Positions 35,826 through 45,456 of a DNA stretch of 64,000 bases are shown piece by piece. Position numbers and translations under genes: made by a program. Below the pieces are notes generated by a model. The model saw nothing but the letters and a program-made list of their open reading frames with translations, did no database searches and was not told where the DNA came from. The DNA comes from Aquabacterium sp. Lineage in GTDB: Bacteria > Pseudomonadota > Gammaproteobacteria > Burkholderiales > Burkholderiaceae_C. Numbering within the stretch: the stretch's first letter is position 1; each line of letters opens with the position of its first letter. The DNA lies in the NCBI GenBank assembly GCA_030654395.1, contig JAURXM010000076.1, positions 1-64,000 on the forward strand, written 5' to 3'.

Positions 35826-37538
35826 ATGCAAAAGTACGAGGTAGTCAAGTCTGCAAAAGTAATTAGCCCAGAAATCGATGGATTTCCGGGAACGGCGGAG
35901 CTTGCCGCCCTGCGCGCTTGGTACTCAGGAATGTCCACCCGGGATGCTGTTGACCAGTATCTGGGTGACCAACGGCTTTCGGGGCAGTCTTCACGATCTC
36001 AAATAGGGAACATCCGCAGGAAACTGGCGAACCTTGCAAGGCTTAGTAGACGCGAGGATCTTGCCAGTGCCTTTGAGCATCCGGAATCGGATCGTATCCC
36101 GCACAGCCGCACCGCTGTTGCCGCGATTGAATTGCTGCGCACCATTACCCCACCAGCGCCGCAAATCACCGACGATATCGGTTTGTGGCTGTCTGAGCGC
36201 TCGGTGCGGTCCTTGAAAGCCCATGGCATCAACACCCTGGCCGACCTGACTGTGCGGGTGCCGCGTCGGCGGCGCTGGTGGGTGGCTGTACCTGGGCTGG
36301 GAGTGACTGGTGCCCGGCAGATTGAGGCCTTCTTTGCCCAGCACCCGCAGCTTGTTGAGCGCGCTCGTGCCCTGATCGTTCGCAATGCCCAGCAGGAAGT
36401 GCAGCCCTGGGAGGTGCTCGTGGTGCCCGGTGAGGTGGATGGTTCCCGTGGGACCTTTCGTGCGCCACCTGAGAGTTGCACACTGAATTCTGCCAATGAC
36501 TACGAAGCAGTCCAGGCTTGGCTGTCCTTGCACGAGTCGGCCGCCACCCAGCGTGCTTACAGAAAAGAGGCCGAGCGACTGATCCTGTGGGCCATCGTCG
36601 AACGCGGCAAAGCACTATCTTCCCTGAACACGGAAGACGCCATTGCTTACCGGGCGTTTCTGCGGCACCCGACACCGGCCAGGCGGTGGATTGGCCCACC
36701 CCAGGCGCGAACATCACCGGACTGGAAACCCTTTGTGGGCGGTTTGGCACCCCGCTCTGTGGCTTATGCCTTGGCGGTCCTTGGTGCCATGTTTCGCTGG
36801 CTCATGGAGCAGCGCTATGTGTTGGCCAACCCATTCTCTGGGGTCAAAGTGCGTGGTGCTTCGCACGCGGCACCCATGGATACGGGGCGGGTGTTCTCTG
36901 AAGGGGAATGGGCCATCATCCGAGCAGTGGCCGATGGGCTGGAATGGACCTATGGCTGGCAGGTTCCGGCAGCGCAACGATTACGCTTTGTGCTGGACTT
37001 TGCATATGCAACGGGACTACGGGTCAGCGAGCTGGTCGGCGCCAAACTGGGGCAGATCGAAGTCGATTCGCATGGGGACCACTGGATCAAATTGGTTGGA
37101 AAGGGCAGCAAGTCAGGCAAGGTTGCATTGCCGCCGCTGGTGCGCTCGGCTTTGGACCATTCTCTTATGCAGCGGGGCTTACCCATTACGCCAGCGCATT
37201 GGAAGCCTTCCACCCCCTTGATTGCCGACCTGGGCGACCCAGACGGCAAATCTGGCATCACCGCCACCAGGGTATGGAGCCTCATGAAGCGCTTCTTCAC
37301 TACGGTGGCGACGGCAATCGAAAAGGAGGCACCTGCCACTGCGGAAAAGCTGCGCAAGGCCAGTCCACATTGGATGCGGCATACGCATGCCACGCATGCT
37401 TTGGCGCGCGGTGCCGAACTGACCACCGTGCGCGACAATTTGCGCCACGCGTCGGTGGCCACAACGTCGATCTACCTGCACACCGATGAGGTCAAACGGG
37501 CAAGGCAGATGGGGGATGCGTTTGGGGCGCGGTCATAA
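35826..37538 (+). CDS. site-specific tyrosine recombinase with DUF3701-type N-terminus
   Basis: 570-residue integrase. Residues about 20-110 (AALRAWYSGMSTRDAVDQYL ...) match a DUF3701-type region. Next is a helix-hairpin-helix-like stretch and a SAM-like core-binding domain (about 228-340). The C-terminal catalytic domain has ATGLRVSELVG, VGKGSKSGKVALP, HWMRHTHATHAL and LRHASVATTSIYLH, giving the R-K-H-R-H-Y set. It is the first mobile gene after the chromosomal block and precedes higBA; the upstream 135 bp is A/T-rich. Confidence 0.9.
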   Translation: MQKYEVVKSAKVISPEIDGFPGTAELAALRAWYSGMSTRDAVDQYLGDQRLSGQSSRSQIGNIRRKLANLARLSRREDLASAFEHPESDRIPHSRTAVAAIELLRTITPPAPQITDDIGLWLSERSVRSLKAHGINTLADLTVRVPRRRRWWVAVPGLGVTGARQIEAFFAQHPQLVERARALIVRNAQQEVQPWEVLVVPGEVDGSRGTFRAPPESCTLNSANDYEAVQAWLSLHESAATQRAYRKEAERLILWAIVERGKALSSLNTEDAIAYRAFLRHPTPARRWIGPPQARTSPDWKPFVGGLAPRSVAYALAVLGAMFRWLMEQRYVLANPFSGVKVRGASHAAPMDTGRVFSEGEWAIIRAVADGLEWTYGWQVPAAQRLRFVLDFAYATGLRVSELVGAKLGQIEVDSHGDHWIKLVGKGSKSGKVALPPLVRSALDHSLMQRGLPITPAHWKPSTPLIADLGDPDGKSGITATRVWSLMKRFFTTVATAIEKEAPATAEKLRKASPHWMRHTHATHALARGAELTTVRDNLRHASVATTSIYLHTDEVKRARQMGDAFGARS

Positions 37539-37583
37539 AGGGATGGGCAGGATAGCGCGTTCTTTTAGCTCTACTTTATTCCA

Positions 37584-37612
37584 TTGACGGAATATTCCAT
37601 GGAGGCTATACT
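37584..37612 (+). promoter_or_regulatory. sigma70 promoter/operator of higBA
   Basis: TTGACG (37584-37589), a 17-base spacer and TATACT (37607-37612). The spacer holds the palindrome GGAATATTCC, and ATTCC/GGAAT arms flank the -35 box, suiting HigA autorepression. The higB ATG is only 7 bases past the -10, so the toxin mRNA is probably leaderless. Confidence 0.75.
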
Positions 37613-37618
37613 TGTCGC

Positions 37619-37996
37619 ATGATTTGGGATGTTGAGTACACAGACGAATTCGGCGAGTGGTGGAACGGTCTGTCTGAAGATGAACAAGAGTCTCTGGATG
37701 CATCCGTGCGCTTGCTGGAGGATCGAGGCCCAAATTTGGGGTTTCCTCACAGCAGCGGGGTTAACGGATCGAAACACAGCCATATGCGTGAATTGCGCAC
37801 GCAGCACGATGGGCGACCGTATCGAACCTTATATGCGTTTGACCCTAGACGGTCGGCCATCCTGCTGATCGGAGGCGACAAGACTGGGGACGACCGGTGG
37901 TATGACGTACACATCCCGATTGCGGACGGACTCTACGATGAACACATAGAGCAACTTCGAAAGGAAGGACTGATAAATGGCAAACAAATTCTCTGA
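37619..37996 (+). CDS. higB: HigB-type toxin (RelE/Gp49-like mRNA interferase)
   Basis: 125-residue RelE-superfamily toxin with MIWDVEYTDEFGEWWNGL at the start, HSHMRELR near residue 58, YRTLYAFDPRRSAILLIGGDKTG and the typical C-terminal helix. It would cleave mRNA at ribosomes. Toxin-before-antitoxin order is the HigBA arrangement. The 3' end overlaps higA by 20 bases. There is no ribosome binding site before the ATG. Confidence 0.9.
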   Translation: MIWDVEYTDEFGEWWNGLSEDEQESLDASVRLLEDRGPNLGFPHSSGVNGSKHSHMRELRTQHDGRPYRTLYAFDPRRSAILLIGGDKTGDDRWYDVHIPIADGLYDEHIEQLRKEGLINGKQIL

Positions 37997-38303
37997 CTTG
38001 CGCTCGCGCATGGCACCCCAGGCCCAAGCGAGGGCGGCGGTTAAGGCGCAAGCGATGCTTGCCGAAATGCCACTCAATGAATTACGGCAAGCCCGTGGCC
38101 TGTCCCAAAAGATGCTGGCCGAGGTGTTGCACGTCCAGCAGCCATCTATCGCCAAAATGGAAAAACGCACGGACATGTATCTATCAACGCTGCGCAGTCA
38201 CATTGAAGCGATGGGTGGGCAGTTGGACGTGATTGCGCGCTTTCCGGATGGCGCGGTCAAAATCAGCAACTTTGGTGACCTTGGGTCCGCTGCGGTAGCG
38301 TGA
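37977..38303 (+). CDS. higA: HigA-type antitoxin (XRE family)
   Basis: 108 residues with an XRE helix-turn-helix: LPLNEL-like MPLNELRQARGLSQKMLAEVLHVQQPSIAKMEKR near 37-70, then the YLSTLRSHIEAMGGQLDVIARF tail typical of HigA partners. It neutralises HigB and should repress the operon through the upstream palindromes. AAGGAAGGACTG before the ATG gives a ribosome binding site within higB. Its stop overlaps the GTG of the truncated ginA frame. Confidence 0.92.
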   Translation: MANKFSDLRSRMAPQAQARAAVKAQAMLAEMPLNELRQARGLSQKMLAEVLHVQQPSIAKMEKRTDMYLSTLRSHIEAMGGQLDVIARFPDGAVKISNFGDLGSAAVA

Positions 38304-38935
38304 CTATTCCGGGCGAGTGGAGCCCAAGGGTTAACCCCTGGGTCTTACCGATACGATTTGCACCTAAACCGAGATTACCCCCATTTCCATTGACGTATGT
38401 CTTCAACCCGAGAACCAGAACGGGACTTACACCTGGGCAGATGATCCGCGTCAATCTGGAGCCTGCTGACATGCACCTCAAGTATGGCAAGCCCAGAAGC
38501 GTGGATGTGCCGTGGTCACTGATGGAAGACATGTGGACCTATTCGCTGCACCAGCGAGAGGTCCGGCGGCAAAGGGCTGGGCAGGTCCCGACCGCGCTTG
38601 TGCTGACAGAGCTTGGAACAGAATTCTCGAAAGGCGCGGTCGTCGACGCCATGAAAGCCATTGAGAAAAAAGTTGGCTTCCCTGTGAGGGCGCACATGCT
38701 TCGGCACACCTATGGAACCTACACACTGTCGGCTCTGCGCAAAAGCACGGTCTTCCAGGGTGAGCCGTTGCTTTATGTCCGCGACCGCATGGGGCACTCG
38801 GATGTGCAAACCACTGCGATTTACCTGCATCTGATCAATCAGTTGGACGCCCAGATTGTTTTGGCCCATGAGGACGAAATGGACATGCTGTTCGCCAACG
38901 GTGGCGAGGCCCAGATCGCGATGGGGAATCGTTGA
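38300..38935 (+). pseudogene. 5'-truncated tyrosine recombinase (GinA-like)
   Basis: Only the C-terminal half of a recombinase is left. Homology starts around PLTYVFNPRTRTGL (about 38390) and includes AHMLRHTYGTYTL and RMGHSDVQTTAIYLH, the HxxR and H...Y parts of the active site. The first catalytic arginine region and core-binding domain are gone. The first ~30 codons are unrelated sequence after higA, with a near-perfect palindrome (CCCAAGGG-TT-AACCCCTGGG type, 38324-38343). The stop overlaps ginB (TGATG). A GTGA overlap with higA could still allow translation. Confidence 0.75.
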
Positions 38936-40560
38936 TGGCGCGCACAAAGGACTACAAGGCTAAGGCATCTGGACCCGCCACCGACCTGGCCGCTGGCTTG
39001 GGAGCAACTGATGCGCTGGTCGAGCTGCCTCCCAATCCGCGAAATCAGAACCTGATTGACCTGCGCCCATGGTTAGGGTGTGGCTTTGACGACTGGATTT
39101 GGGCCGTGACCACGGTGTTGAAGGCCCGGCTCCACAGTGGGAACTATTCGGTGGCAACCATCGTGAGTTTTGCATCCAACGGGATCAAAGTGTTTCTCCC
39201 ATACCTTACGGGAAGCCATGTGGACACCATGCCCTCAAGGCCGGCTGATATGGGCCATGGAGATGTCGCGCGATACATCGCGTGGCTCAGGCTCAAATAC
39301 CCCAAGGGCTCCACTGCCAAGAACTACTACAGCGCCTTCAAGTCGGTGGTGATTGGCCTGATGGACTATGGCTTTATCGACCAAACTCCTGAGGTTCTAC
39401 TGCCCACCAATCCATTCCCCATGAACGCAAAGGTGACGCGAGGCGAAACATCTTTAAGTCAGGCGGAAATGCAGAAGTTGGCCACGGCCCTTAAAGCCGA
39501 CCTGATTGCCATCCATCATGGACGATTTGTGGGATTGGAGTCGGAAGCCATTGTGGCTCTCATGCTCATCATTGGCATGCGCTCGGGCATCAACACAACC
39601 CCACTTCTGGAAATGAAGCGGGATTGTTTAGGCCCACATCCTTTCATGCCCAATCTCATGCTGGTTAAAACATTCAAACGCAGGGGCAAGGGCGCGCAAT
39701 CTACGTCATTGCGGCAGACCCACGTCCACGATCGCGCCGCGACCATTCCTATGGATGGAGTTGCGGTGCTCAAGAAGGCATTGGCCTTAACGGAGTTACT
39801 GGTGCCCGATGCACCTGAGGCAATCAAGGATCGTGTTTGGCTCTACCGATCGGCGCAGCGTGGAAAAGACAAAGGAAAGGTGCTTTGTCTGAATGTGGGA
39901 AGCGTGTCCGAACTCACGCGGGCAATCGTTCAACGACACGGGCTAGTGGCAGATGACGACTCACCGTTGCGGGTGACACCTGGACGCCTGCGAAAAACCA
40001 TGGAAAACCGGCTCTGGCAGATCAGTGATGGCGATCTGCTTGCCGTGTCCGCAGTAATGGGGCATTCCCCTCAGGTAGCAGATAACCACTACTTGCGCCT
40101 TGACGAGCACACCAAGGCTGAAGGCGCGAAATTCATTGGTGAAGCGCTGCCAGCTAAGCTCAGGGGGCAAGACCTCGTGCCAACACCTACGGGTAGTTGC
40201 AAAGACAGCTTGCAAGGCGCGCTCGCCCCTAAAGACGGCGCCACACATTGCGCGGAATTCACGCATTGCCTGGGGTGTCCAAGCTATGCCATTGTGGGGA
40301 CGGTCAAGGACCTGCACCGGCTGTTTAGCTTCCAGCGCTTCCTACTGTCGGAGATGGACTACTACGCCAAAGAAGAGTGGCATGAGTGGAAAGGCCACCA
40401 TCAAGATCTCATTGCGCAAATCGACCGAATTGCAGTCGATAACTTCTTCCCGGAAATGGTGGAGCAGGCCAAGGCGCTGGCTCAAAAGGACCCCCACCCA
40501 TTCTGGGCGATACGCATGCGCCAGGCTCTGTTGAATCGAGAGGCCCGCTATGGCAGTTAA
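38935..40560 (+). CDS. tyrosine recombinase, GinB-like
   Basis: 541-residue recombinase, second of three overlapping integrase genes. IIGMRSGINTTPLLEMKRD carries the first arginine; TPGRLRKTMENRLW and VMGHSPQVADNHYLRL provide the later R, H and Y. The C-terminal part adds HCAEFTHCLGCPSY, a possible metal-binding knuckle. The overlap pattern A-B-C-D with a terminal small HTH gene matches the ginABCD operon of GInt islands. Overlap with the next gene is 11 bases. Confidence 0.85.
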   Translation: MARTKDYKAKASGPATDLAAGLGATDALVELPPNPRNQNLIDLRPWLGCGFDDWIWAVTTVLKARLHSGNYSVATIVSFASNGIKVFLPYLTGSHVDTMPSRPADMGHGDVARYIAWLRLKYPKGSTAKNYYSAFKSVVIGLMDYGFIDQTPEVLLPTNPFPMNAKVTRGETSLSQAEMQKLATALKADLIAIHHGRFVGLESEAIVALMLIIGMRSGINTTPLLEMKRDCLGPHPFMPNLMLVKTFKRRGKGAQSTSLRQTHVHDRAATIPMDGVAVLKKALALTELLVPDAPEAIKDRVWLYRSAQRGKDKGKVLCLNVGSVSELTRAIVQRHGLVADDDSPLRVTPGRLRKTMENRLWQISDGDLLAVSAVMGHSPQVADNHYLRLDEHTKAEGAKFIGEALPAKLRGQDLVPTPTGSCKDSLQGALAPKDGATHCAEFTHCLGCPSYAIVGTVKDLHRLFSFQRFLLSEMDYYAKEEWHEWKGHHQDLIAQIDRIAVDNFFPEMVEQAKALAQKDPHPFWAIRMRQALLNREARYGS

Positions 40561-42391
40561 CGCGATTGCATTGCAGCCAGCTAAGGCTTACGACCTATTG
40601 GCCGCCCAGCCCGTCTCATCCAAAGGGCTATCGGAGTCCGCGAAATTCAATATCGTGGTCAGCGCGGTGGCTGACATGGATGGCAGCAATCACGTTCTAT
40701 CCAGATTTGGTGATTCCATTTGGGACTTCAGACCCTACTTCGAGCAATCCAACGTGGCCGATGGTCAGAAATACATTCCTTGGCCAGGGGATTGCTCGCA
40801 GGAGTTGGTCGATGACTGCAAGGCTGTCCTGTATGCATGGTTCAAGCGAGGCTTGCCTGGCTCGAAGCCTCCGGTGGCAATGGGTATCTGCCAGGCTGCC
40901 ATTGCATCAGCGATTCCGATGATGCGTTGGCTGACTGCACTGAACATCAAGAGATTCGACCAGGTGAAACCCATTCACGTCGTCAACTATGTTCATTACA
41001 CGAAATCTCGACTTACACGCAATGCAGGTAGCGTCTACGACAGCTTGCGCATCCTGGACTTCTTATGGGTGTTTCGCAACGACACGTCATTCCCGCTTGC
41101 TGCATGCCCATGGGGCGACAGCTCTCTGTGGCGGGTCAGCGGTTTGGCAAAACAAGTTGGGCGAACTGAAACCGGGAAAACGCCCATCATCCCTCCTGAT
41201 GTGCAGGCCAAGGTGTTCAACTATTGTGAAGAGATTTTTGCAGCGGCACCGAGAATTCTCAACGAACGAGACGCCGGGAGCTTGGGGCTTAGAAATCCCG
41301 CGCTGATTCGCATTCGGGATGCAGCACTTTACGTCCTGTCGATCACCAGTGGCATGCGCAACGAGGAAGCGATCGGGGTCGAGGCCGGATCATGGCGTAG
41401 CGAAGTGAGAGACGGCATTGAATTCCACTGGGTCGCCACCACCGAGCATAAGACGGGAAAAGGCAGGGTGGAGTTCTTAATACCCGAGCTCACGGTCAAA
41501 GTCTTGGCTCTGATGAGCCGCTACGCAAAGCCACTTCAAGAAATGCTGGCTCTTGAAGTGGCAGAACTGGAATGCAACCCAACACCTCAGGGCTTGACGA
41601 ATCGAATGCTGCGATTGGCAAAGGCAAAGCGAGACGCCAGAAAACTGTTTCTATGCACCAGCCGGTCTGGGCAGAGTGAATCGACTGGCTATCACGTTGA
41701 CGCGCTATCCAATGGTGGATCGAAGGTCTCATTCCGGCGATTGGCAAAGGCTGCTGGCACAGACTGGCAGTTGGCACCCCACCAGTGCCGCAGAACTTAC
41801 GCGCGCAACATCGTTGAGTCGCGCATGGGCTGCGCCTCACTTGTCTTCCTCAAATGGCAGTTCAAGCATTCCAGCATGAGCATGACCCAGTTGTATGCAT
41901 CCAACCCAATGCAAGACGCATCGTTGTTCGATGAAGTGCTGGATGAAATGACCGACTTCAAGGTGGACTTGATTGAGTCCTGGCTTGGTGACCAGGCCCT
42001 AAGCGGCGGCGCTGGCCGCCAAATCAAGAAGTCGCGTGCGATTACCCTGAAAAGTCGCACCGCGTTGTTGGCTGAAACAGCAGCCCAGGTTCACATCCGC
42101 GCCACGGGCCACGGATGGTGCCTGGCGCAAGAAAAGGGGTGTGGTGGCGCGGGTCTGTATGAAGCGACCCGGTGCGTTGGATGCAAGAACGGCGTCATTG
42201 ATGAGTCGTTTGCCGAGATCTGGAAAGGCATCTATGCGCAACAGACCGAATTGTTGACCATTGACGATGCTGGCCCAGCGGTCAGGCAACGTGCTGAGCG
42301 TGACGTTCAATGGGCGCGCCAAGTGATGGTAGACCTTGGTGTTCTACTGACACCGGATACGTCAAATCTGAATGGAGCTCCAAATGAGTGA
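40550..42391 (+). CDS. tyrosine recombinase, GinC-like
   Basis: 613 residues, third recombinase of the set. Catalytic motifs: ITSGMRNEEAIG (first Arg), HQCRRTYARNIV (HxxR) and KHSSMSMTQLYAS (H and Tyr). The C-terminal domain has a Cys-rich segment (CLAQEKGCGGAGLYEATRC) suggestive of metal binding. Start ATG 40550 lies inside the end of ginB. All three Gin recombinases are reported as needed for GInt movement; with GinA damaged this copy is probably immobile. Confidence 0.85.
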   Translation: MAVNAIALQPAKAYDLLAAQPVSSKGLSESAKFNIVVSAVADMDGSNHVLSRFGDSIWDFRPYFEQSNVADGQKYIPWPGDCSQELVDDCKAVLYAWFKRGLPGSKPPVAMGICQAAIASAIPMMRWLTALNIKRFDQVKPIHVVNYVHYTKSRLTRNAGSVYDSLRILDFLWVFRNDTSFPLAACPWGDSSLWRVSGLAKQVGRTETGKTPIIPPDVQAKVFNYCEEIFAAAPRILNERDAGSLGLRNPALIRIRDAALYVLSITSGMRNEEAIGVEAGSWRSEVRDGIEFHWVATTEHKTGKGRVEFLIPELTVKVLALMSRYAKPLQEMLALEVAELECNPTPQGLTNRMLRLAKAKRDARKLFLCTSRSGQSESTGYHVDALSNGGSKVSFRRLAKAAGTDWQLAPHQCRRTYARNIVESRMGCASLVFLKWQFKHSSMSMTQLYASNPMQDASLFDEVLDEMTDFKVDLIESWLGDQALSGGAGRQIKKSRAITLKSRTALLAETAAQVHIRATGHGWCLAQEKGCGGAGLYEATRCVGCKNGVIDESFAEIWKGIYAQQTELLTIDDAGPAVRQRAERDVQWARQVMVDLGVLLTPDTSNLNGAPNE

Positions 42392-42785
42392 CCCCAAGGC
42401 TCGTAGCCGAAAAAAGACCGCTGATGAGATTCAGCAGGCCATTGCGCAGGTGCAGGCTGGCCAGAGCAAGGTGTCCATCTCTGCGGTTGCGAAGTTGGCT
42501 GGGGTCACCCCTGCGCTGATTCACAACACTTACCCAGACCTCGCCGAGAAAATCAGAGGGCTGGTGGGCAAGGCGACGCGAACCCAGCGCGATGCCAAGC
42601 ATGATGCGTTGGTTCGTGAGCGCGAGGTCAACCGTGCTCTGAGGCAGGAACTAGCAGAGGCGCGCGCGGACTTGGCCAAACTTGCATCCGTCAACCAAGT
42701 GCTTCTGAACGAAGTGGCCTTACTCAAAGGCATGGCCACTGGCAAAGTGGTTTCGATTCTTCAACCAAAAGGCTCAGGCGTTTAG
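42384..42785 (+). CDS. GinD-like small HTH/coiled-coil protein
   Basis: About 133 residues. The N-terminal half has a TetR-like helix-turn-helix (SISAVAKLAGVTPALIHNTYP). The C-terminal half is a coiled coil (REREVNRALRQELAEARADLAKLASVNQVLLNEV). GGAG six bases upstream favours ATG 42384; the track uses 42372. It overlaps the end of ginC and ends 21 bases before umuC. In GInts the fourth gene encodes such a small DNA-binding-like protein required for integration and excision. Confidence 0.8.
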   Translation: MSDPKARSRKKTADEIQQAIAQVQAGQSKVSISAVAKLAGVTPALIHNTYPDLAEKIRGLVGKATRTQRDAKHDALVREREVNRALRQELAEARADLAKLASVNQVLLNEVALLKGMATGKVVSILQPKGSGV

Positions 42786-42806
42786 TCCTGTTCAAAGGCT
42801 CTGGTC

Positions 42807-44105
42807 ATGTTTGCTCTGGTTGATGGCAATAACTTTTACGTCAGTTGTGAGCGCGTGTTTCGGCCCAGTTTGAACGGTCGTCCAGTGGTTGTGCTGTCTT
42901 CAAATGATGGGTGTGCGATTGCACGCAGCAACGAGGCCAAGGCGCTGGGAGTCAAGATGGGCGCGCCGTGGTTCGAGATCCGGCACTTGGAAGAACAGGA
43001 AGGTCTGGTCGCGCTGTCGGCCAACTTCGCTTTGTATGGAGACATGAGCGACCGCATGATGAGCATCGCTGCTGGGTTGGGCCCTGCCCAGGAGATCTAC
43101 AGCATCGACGAGTCATTCATTGGGCTTGATGGGGTTCGCGGCGACCTGACTAAGAGATCGCATGCTGTGCGTGACCGGATCAATCAGTGGACTGGCATCC
43201 CCTGCGGCGTCGGTATTGGTGCCACCAAGACACTGGCCAAACTGGCCAATCACATTGCCAAGACCGCCGAAAGAAAGCCTGGCAGTTACCCTGAGAGTTT
43301 GGCTACGGTCTGCAACTTGTTAAACCTCCCTGGATCTGATGTGGATGCCATATTGGCTGCGACCGATGTGGGCGAAGTGTGGGGGGTCGGTCGGCGCATC
43401 GGACAGCAACTGCGTGACGCAGGGGTGACTTCGGTTCTCGACCTCGCAAGATTGAGTCCATCCATGGTTCGTGATCGTTGGAGCGTTGTATTGGAGCGCA
43501 CAGTCAGAGAATTGCAGGGGGAGGCATGCATCAGCTTGGATGACGCGCCAAGCCCTAAAAAACAGATTGCTTGCACCCGCTCATTTGGTCAGCCCGTCAC
43601 TGAAGTTAAGCCTCTCATCGAGGCGGTGAGCGAGTTCACCAGCCGTGCGGCAGCCAAGCTGCGGCGTCAATCCGGCTTGGCTGGTCAGATACTGGTGTTC
43701 GCCCACACGTCCCCCTTCCGACAGGGGCCACACTTCTCCAAAAGCATAGTCATACCGCTGCGCCGTCCGACGGCGGACACGAGGCATCTGGTTCAGGCCG
43801 CTGTAATGGGAGTCACCCAGATTTACAAACCGGGATTCAAACTCTCCAAGGCAGGAGTCATGCTGCTGGACTTGATGCCGGACAACGTCTCACAAGGCGA
43901 GTTTGACTTCGGTGCGCCTGAAACACGGGATCGCGGAAAATTGATGGCAGCAATGGATTCCATCAATGATCGGTTTGGACGCGGTGCCATCCATGTAGGA
44001 AGCGCTGTCGGTGGGTGCAGGCCCCGCGACTGGTCGATGAGGCAAGAAAGACTTACGCCTCAATACACCACCAAATTTAGTGACATGCCTGTGGCCAGAG
44101 CTTAG
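42807..44105 (+). CDS. umuC: error-prone DNA polymerase V subunit UmuC/RulB
   Basis: Full-length Y-family polymerase of 432 residues. [16 protein letters not shown] and [11 protein letters not shown] carry the catalytic carboxylates, with the helix-hairpin-helix [15 protein letters not shown] and a terminal DUF4113-like tail ([16 protein letters not shown]). It would perform translesion synthesis with a UmuD partner, but no umuD is present. It immediately follows ginD and is a different allele from the umuC fragment at 57016. A GAATCCAG-CAGG-CTGGATTC hairpin follows the stop. Confidence 0.95.
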   Translation: MFALVDGNNFYVSCERVFRPSLNGRPVVVLSSNDGCAIARSNEAKALGVKMGAPWFEIRHLEEQEGLVALSANFALYGDMSDRMMSIAAGLGPAQEIYSIDESFIGLDGVRGDLTKRSHAVRDRINQWTGIPCGVGIGATKTLAKLANHIAKTAERKPGSYPESLATVCNLLNLPGSDVDAILAATDVGEVWGVGRRIGQQLRDAGVTSVLDLARLSPSMVRDRWSVVLERTVRELQGEACISLDDAPSPKKQIACTRSFGQPVTEVKPLIEAVSEFTSRAAAKLRRQSGLAGQILVFAHTSPFRQGPHFSKSIVIPLRRPTADTRHLVQAAVMGVTQIYKPGFKLSKAGVMLLDLMPDNVSQGEFDFGAPETRDRGKLMAAMDSINDRFGRGAIHVGSAVGGCRPRDWSMRQERLTPQYTTKFSDMPVARA

Positions 44106-44125
44106 GAATCCAGCAGGCTGGATTC
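44106..44125 (+). terminator. perfect hairpin after umuC
   Basis: GAATCCAG, loop CAGG, CTGGATTC starting right after the umuC stop. The T-run that follows is weak, so it may be a terminator or only a 3' stabilising hairpin. Confidence 0.45.
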
Positions 44126-44177
44126 GTCTGCGTTCTTGCTTGACGCGGTTTCAACCACGCAAAGTTCACTGGCTTGC

Positions 44178-44429
44178 TTATTGAAGTCCAAAATGCACAC
44201 GCATGGCTGTCTTCAAGTCCTCAACATTAGCCACGCCCTGTTCGCCTTCAATGCCTTCTCGCTCAACAATGGTGATGCATTCTTCGACAAACATCTTTGC
44301 AAACGCGTCGAAATTGACCTCGCTCCAAGTTTCACTATGCCCCGAGCAATGGTCACTGGTCTGCTTGATCTCCGTGGCTCGGACTAACAAGGCTTTGATT
44401 CTTTGATTTGTGGGGTCAGTTATTTGCAT
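44178..44429 (-). CDS. hypothetical protein
   Basis: 83 codons on the minus strand with a GAAGG ribosome binding site close to the ATG. The composition is natural for a small soluble protein (MQITDPTNQRIKALLVRATE, then WSEVNFDAFAKMFVEECITIVERE). I do not recognise a family. It lies between umuC and the lspA remnant, on the strand of the metal genes. Confidence 0.6.
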   Translation of the reverse strand: MQITDPTNQRIKALLVRATEIKQTSDHCSGHSETWSEVNFDAFAKMFVEECITIVEREGIEGEQGVANVEDLKTAMRVHFGLQ

Positions 44430-44457
44430 TTACGCCTTCTTAAATGTGAAAAATAGG

Positions 44458-44928
44458 CTATTCGTGCACTTTGAATGACAAAAAGAGAATTAGCCCGGAA
44501 CCGACGCATATGGCGACATCTGCGATGTTGAACGCAGGCCAGTGCATACCACGTAAGTGAAAGTCCAGGTAATCGACGACCTGCCCGCGAGCGATGCGGT
44601 CAACGCCATTGCCAACGGCACCGCCTAAGATCAGGCTGTACGCCAGGGCCTCAAGACGGCGATTCGGCTTGGCGAGCATTCAGTCCAACCACATAGACGC
44701 CCCTAATGCGATCGCCAGAAAGAACCAGCGCTGCCAACCTCCGGCGCCAGCCAGAAAGCTGAAGGCCGCGCCTGGGTTTAGAACATTAACCAGATTGAAA
44801 AATGGCGTCACCTCAAGTATCCAGCCAAGTGGGGTGGTTAGACTTATGAAACTCTTGGCGGCTTGGTCGATTGCCAGCACGAGAATCGCCACAGAGTACC
44901 AATGCGCTTTGCGATTTGGATAAGTCAT
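44458..44928 (-). pseudogene. lspA: lipoprotein signal peptidase LspA interrupted by an in-frame TGA
   Basis: Read from ATG 44928 (MTYPNRKAHWYSVAILVLAIDQAAK), the frame covers the first part of LspA, including NPGAAFSFLAGAGGWQRWFF. It then meets TGA (44680-44682) after MWLD. The very next codon, in the same frame, continues LspA ([29 protein letters not shown] ... [11 protein letters not shown]) to the end. Both catalytic aspartates (NGVDR, NIAD) are after the stop. A single TGG-to-TGA change would explain it. LspA genes accompany lead/cadmium/zinc determinants in other elements. Confidence 0.85.
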
Positions 44929-45162
44929 TACTTCATTTTCAAGTTCGAAGACAAAGTTACCTGGCGCCACAGTAGGCGGCAGCGACAACCGTAGCTGCTT
45001 GAAGGCGCACACGGCTGACGTGACCTGCAGATCCATAGATTGTTCGTTCAAAGGATTTTCCAGCCACTTGGAGGGAGGTTCGATAGCTGCCCTGCTTTAG
45101 TCGTCACCGAACTAAGGAGCATGAAACAGTCTCTATCGACGTCGCACCATTGCATTGCGAAG

Positions 45163-45456
45163 TCAAGTGGCTACCTTCCCACACTGTGCACAGAACTTAG
45201 CCCCCGCTTGCAGGGTGGCTCCGCATTGCGTACAGGCCGACGGAACCTGTGAAGTTCCGCACTGCTGGCAGAAACGAGCGCCTAGCGGGTTTAGCACCTT
45301 GCAGCTCGGACATGTAACGCTGCCGTTGCCTCCTCCGCCAGCCGTAGGTCCGCCGCTTGCGTACCCACCGCCATAGCCGTGGCGATCACCGTTGTGCCCC
45401 CCGCCACGGTGACTGCCTCGCTGGTGACCACCGAAAAGTTTGTCAAAAATACTCAT
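45163..45456 (-). CDS. small double zinc-ribbon protein
   Basis: 97 residues. A Gly/His-rich N-terminus (FGGHQRGSHRGGGHNGDRHG) is followed by two CxxC-type ribbons: CPSCKVLNPLGARFCQQCG and CTQCGATLQAGAKFCAQCG. It probably binds Zn2+; a role beyond metal binding is unknown. A reasonable ribosome binding site (GAGGAAAGATGT region) precedes the ATG. It follows the czc operon terminator. Confidence 0.8.
   Translation of the reverse strand: MSIFDKLFGGHQRGSHRGGGHNGDRHGYGGGYASGGPTAGGGGNGSVTCPSCKVLNPLGARFCQQCGTSQVPSACTQCGATLQAGAKFCAQCGKVAT

Noticed and set aside
35691-38400. Search for the missing umuC 5' piece left of ginA
   Set aside because: No sequence resembling the first 30 codons of umuC was seen; it is probably lost with the ginA 5' end.
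45040-45252. Plus-strand ORF with AAGGAG before an internal ATG
   Set aside because: Antisense to the zinc-ribbon gene, whose Cys motifs are clear.
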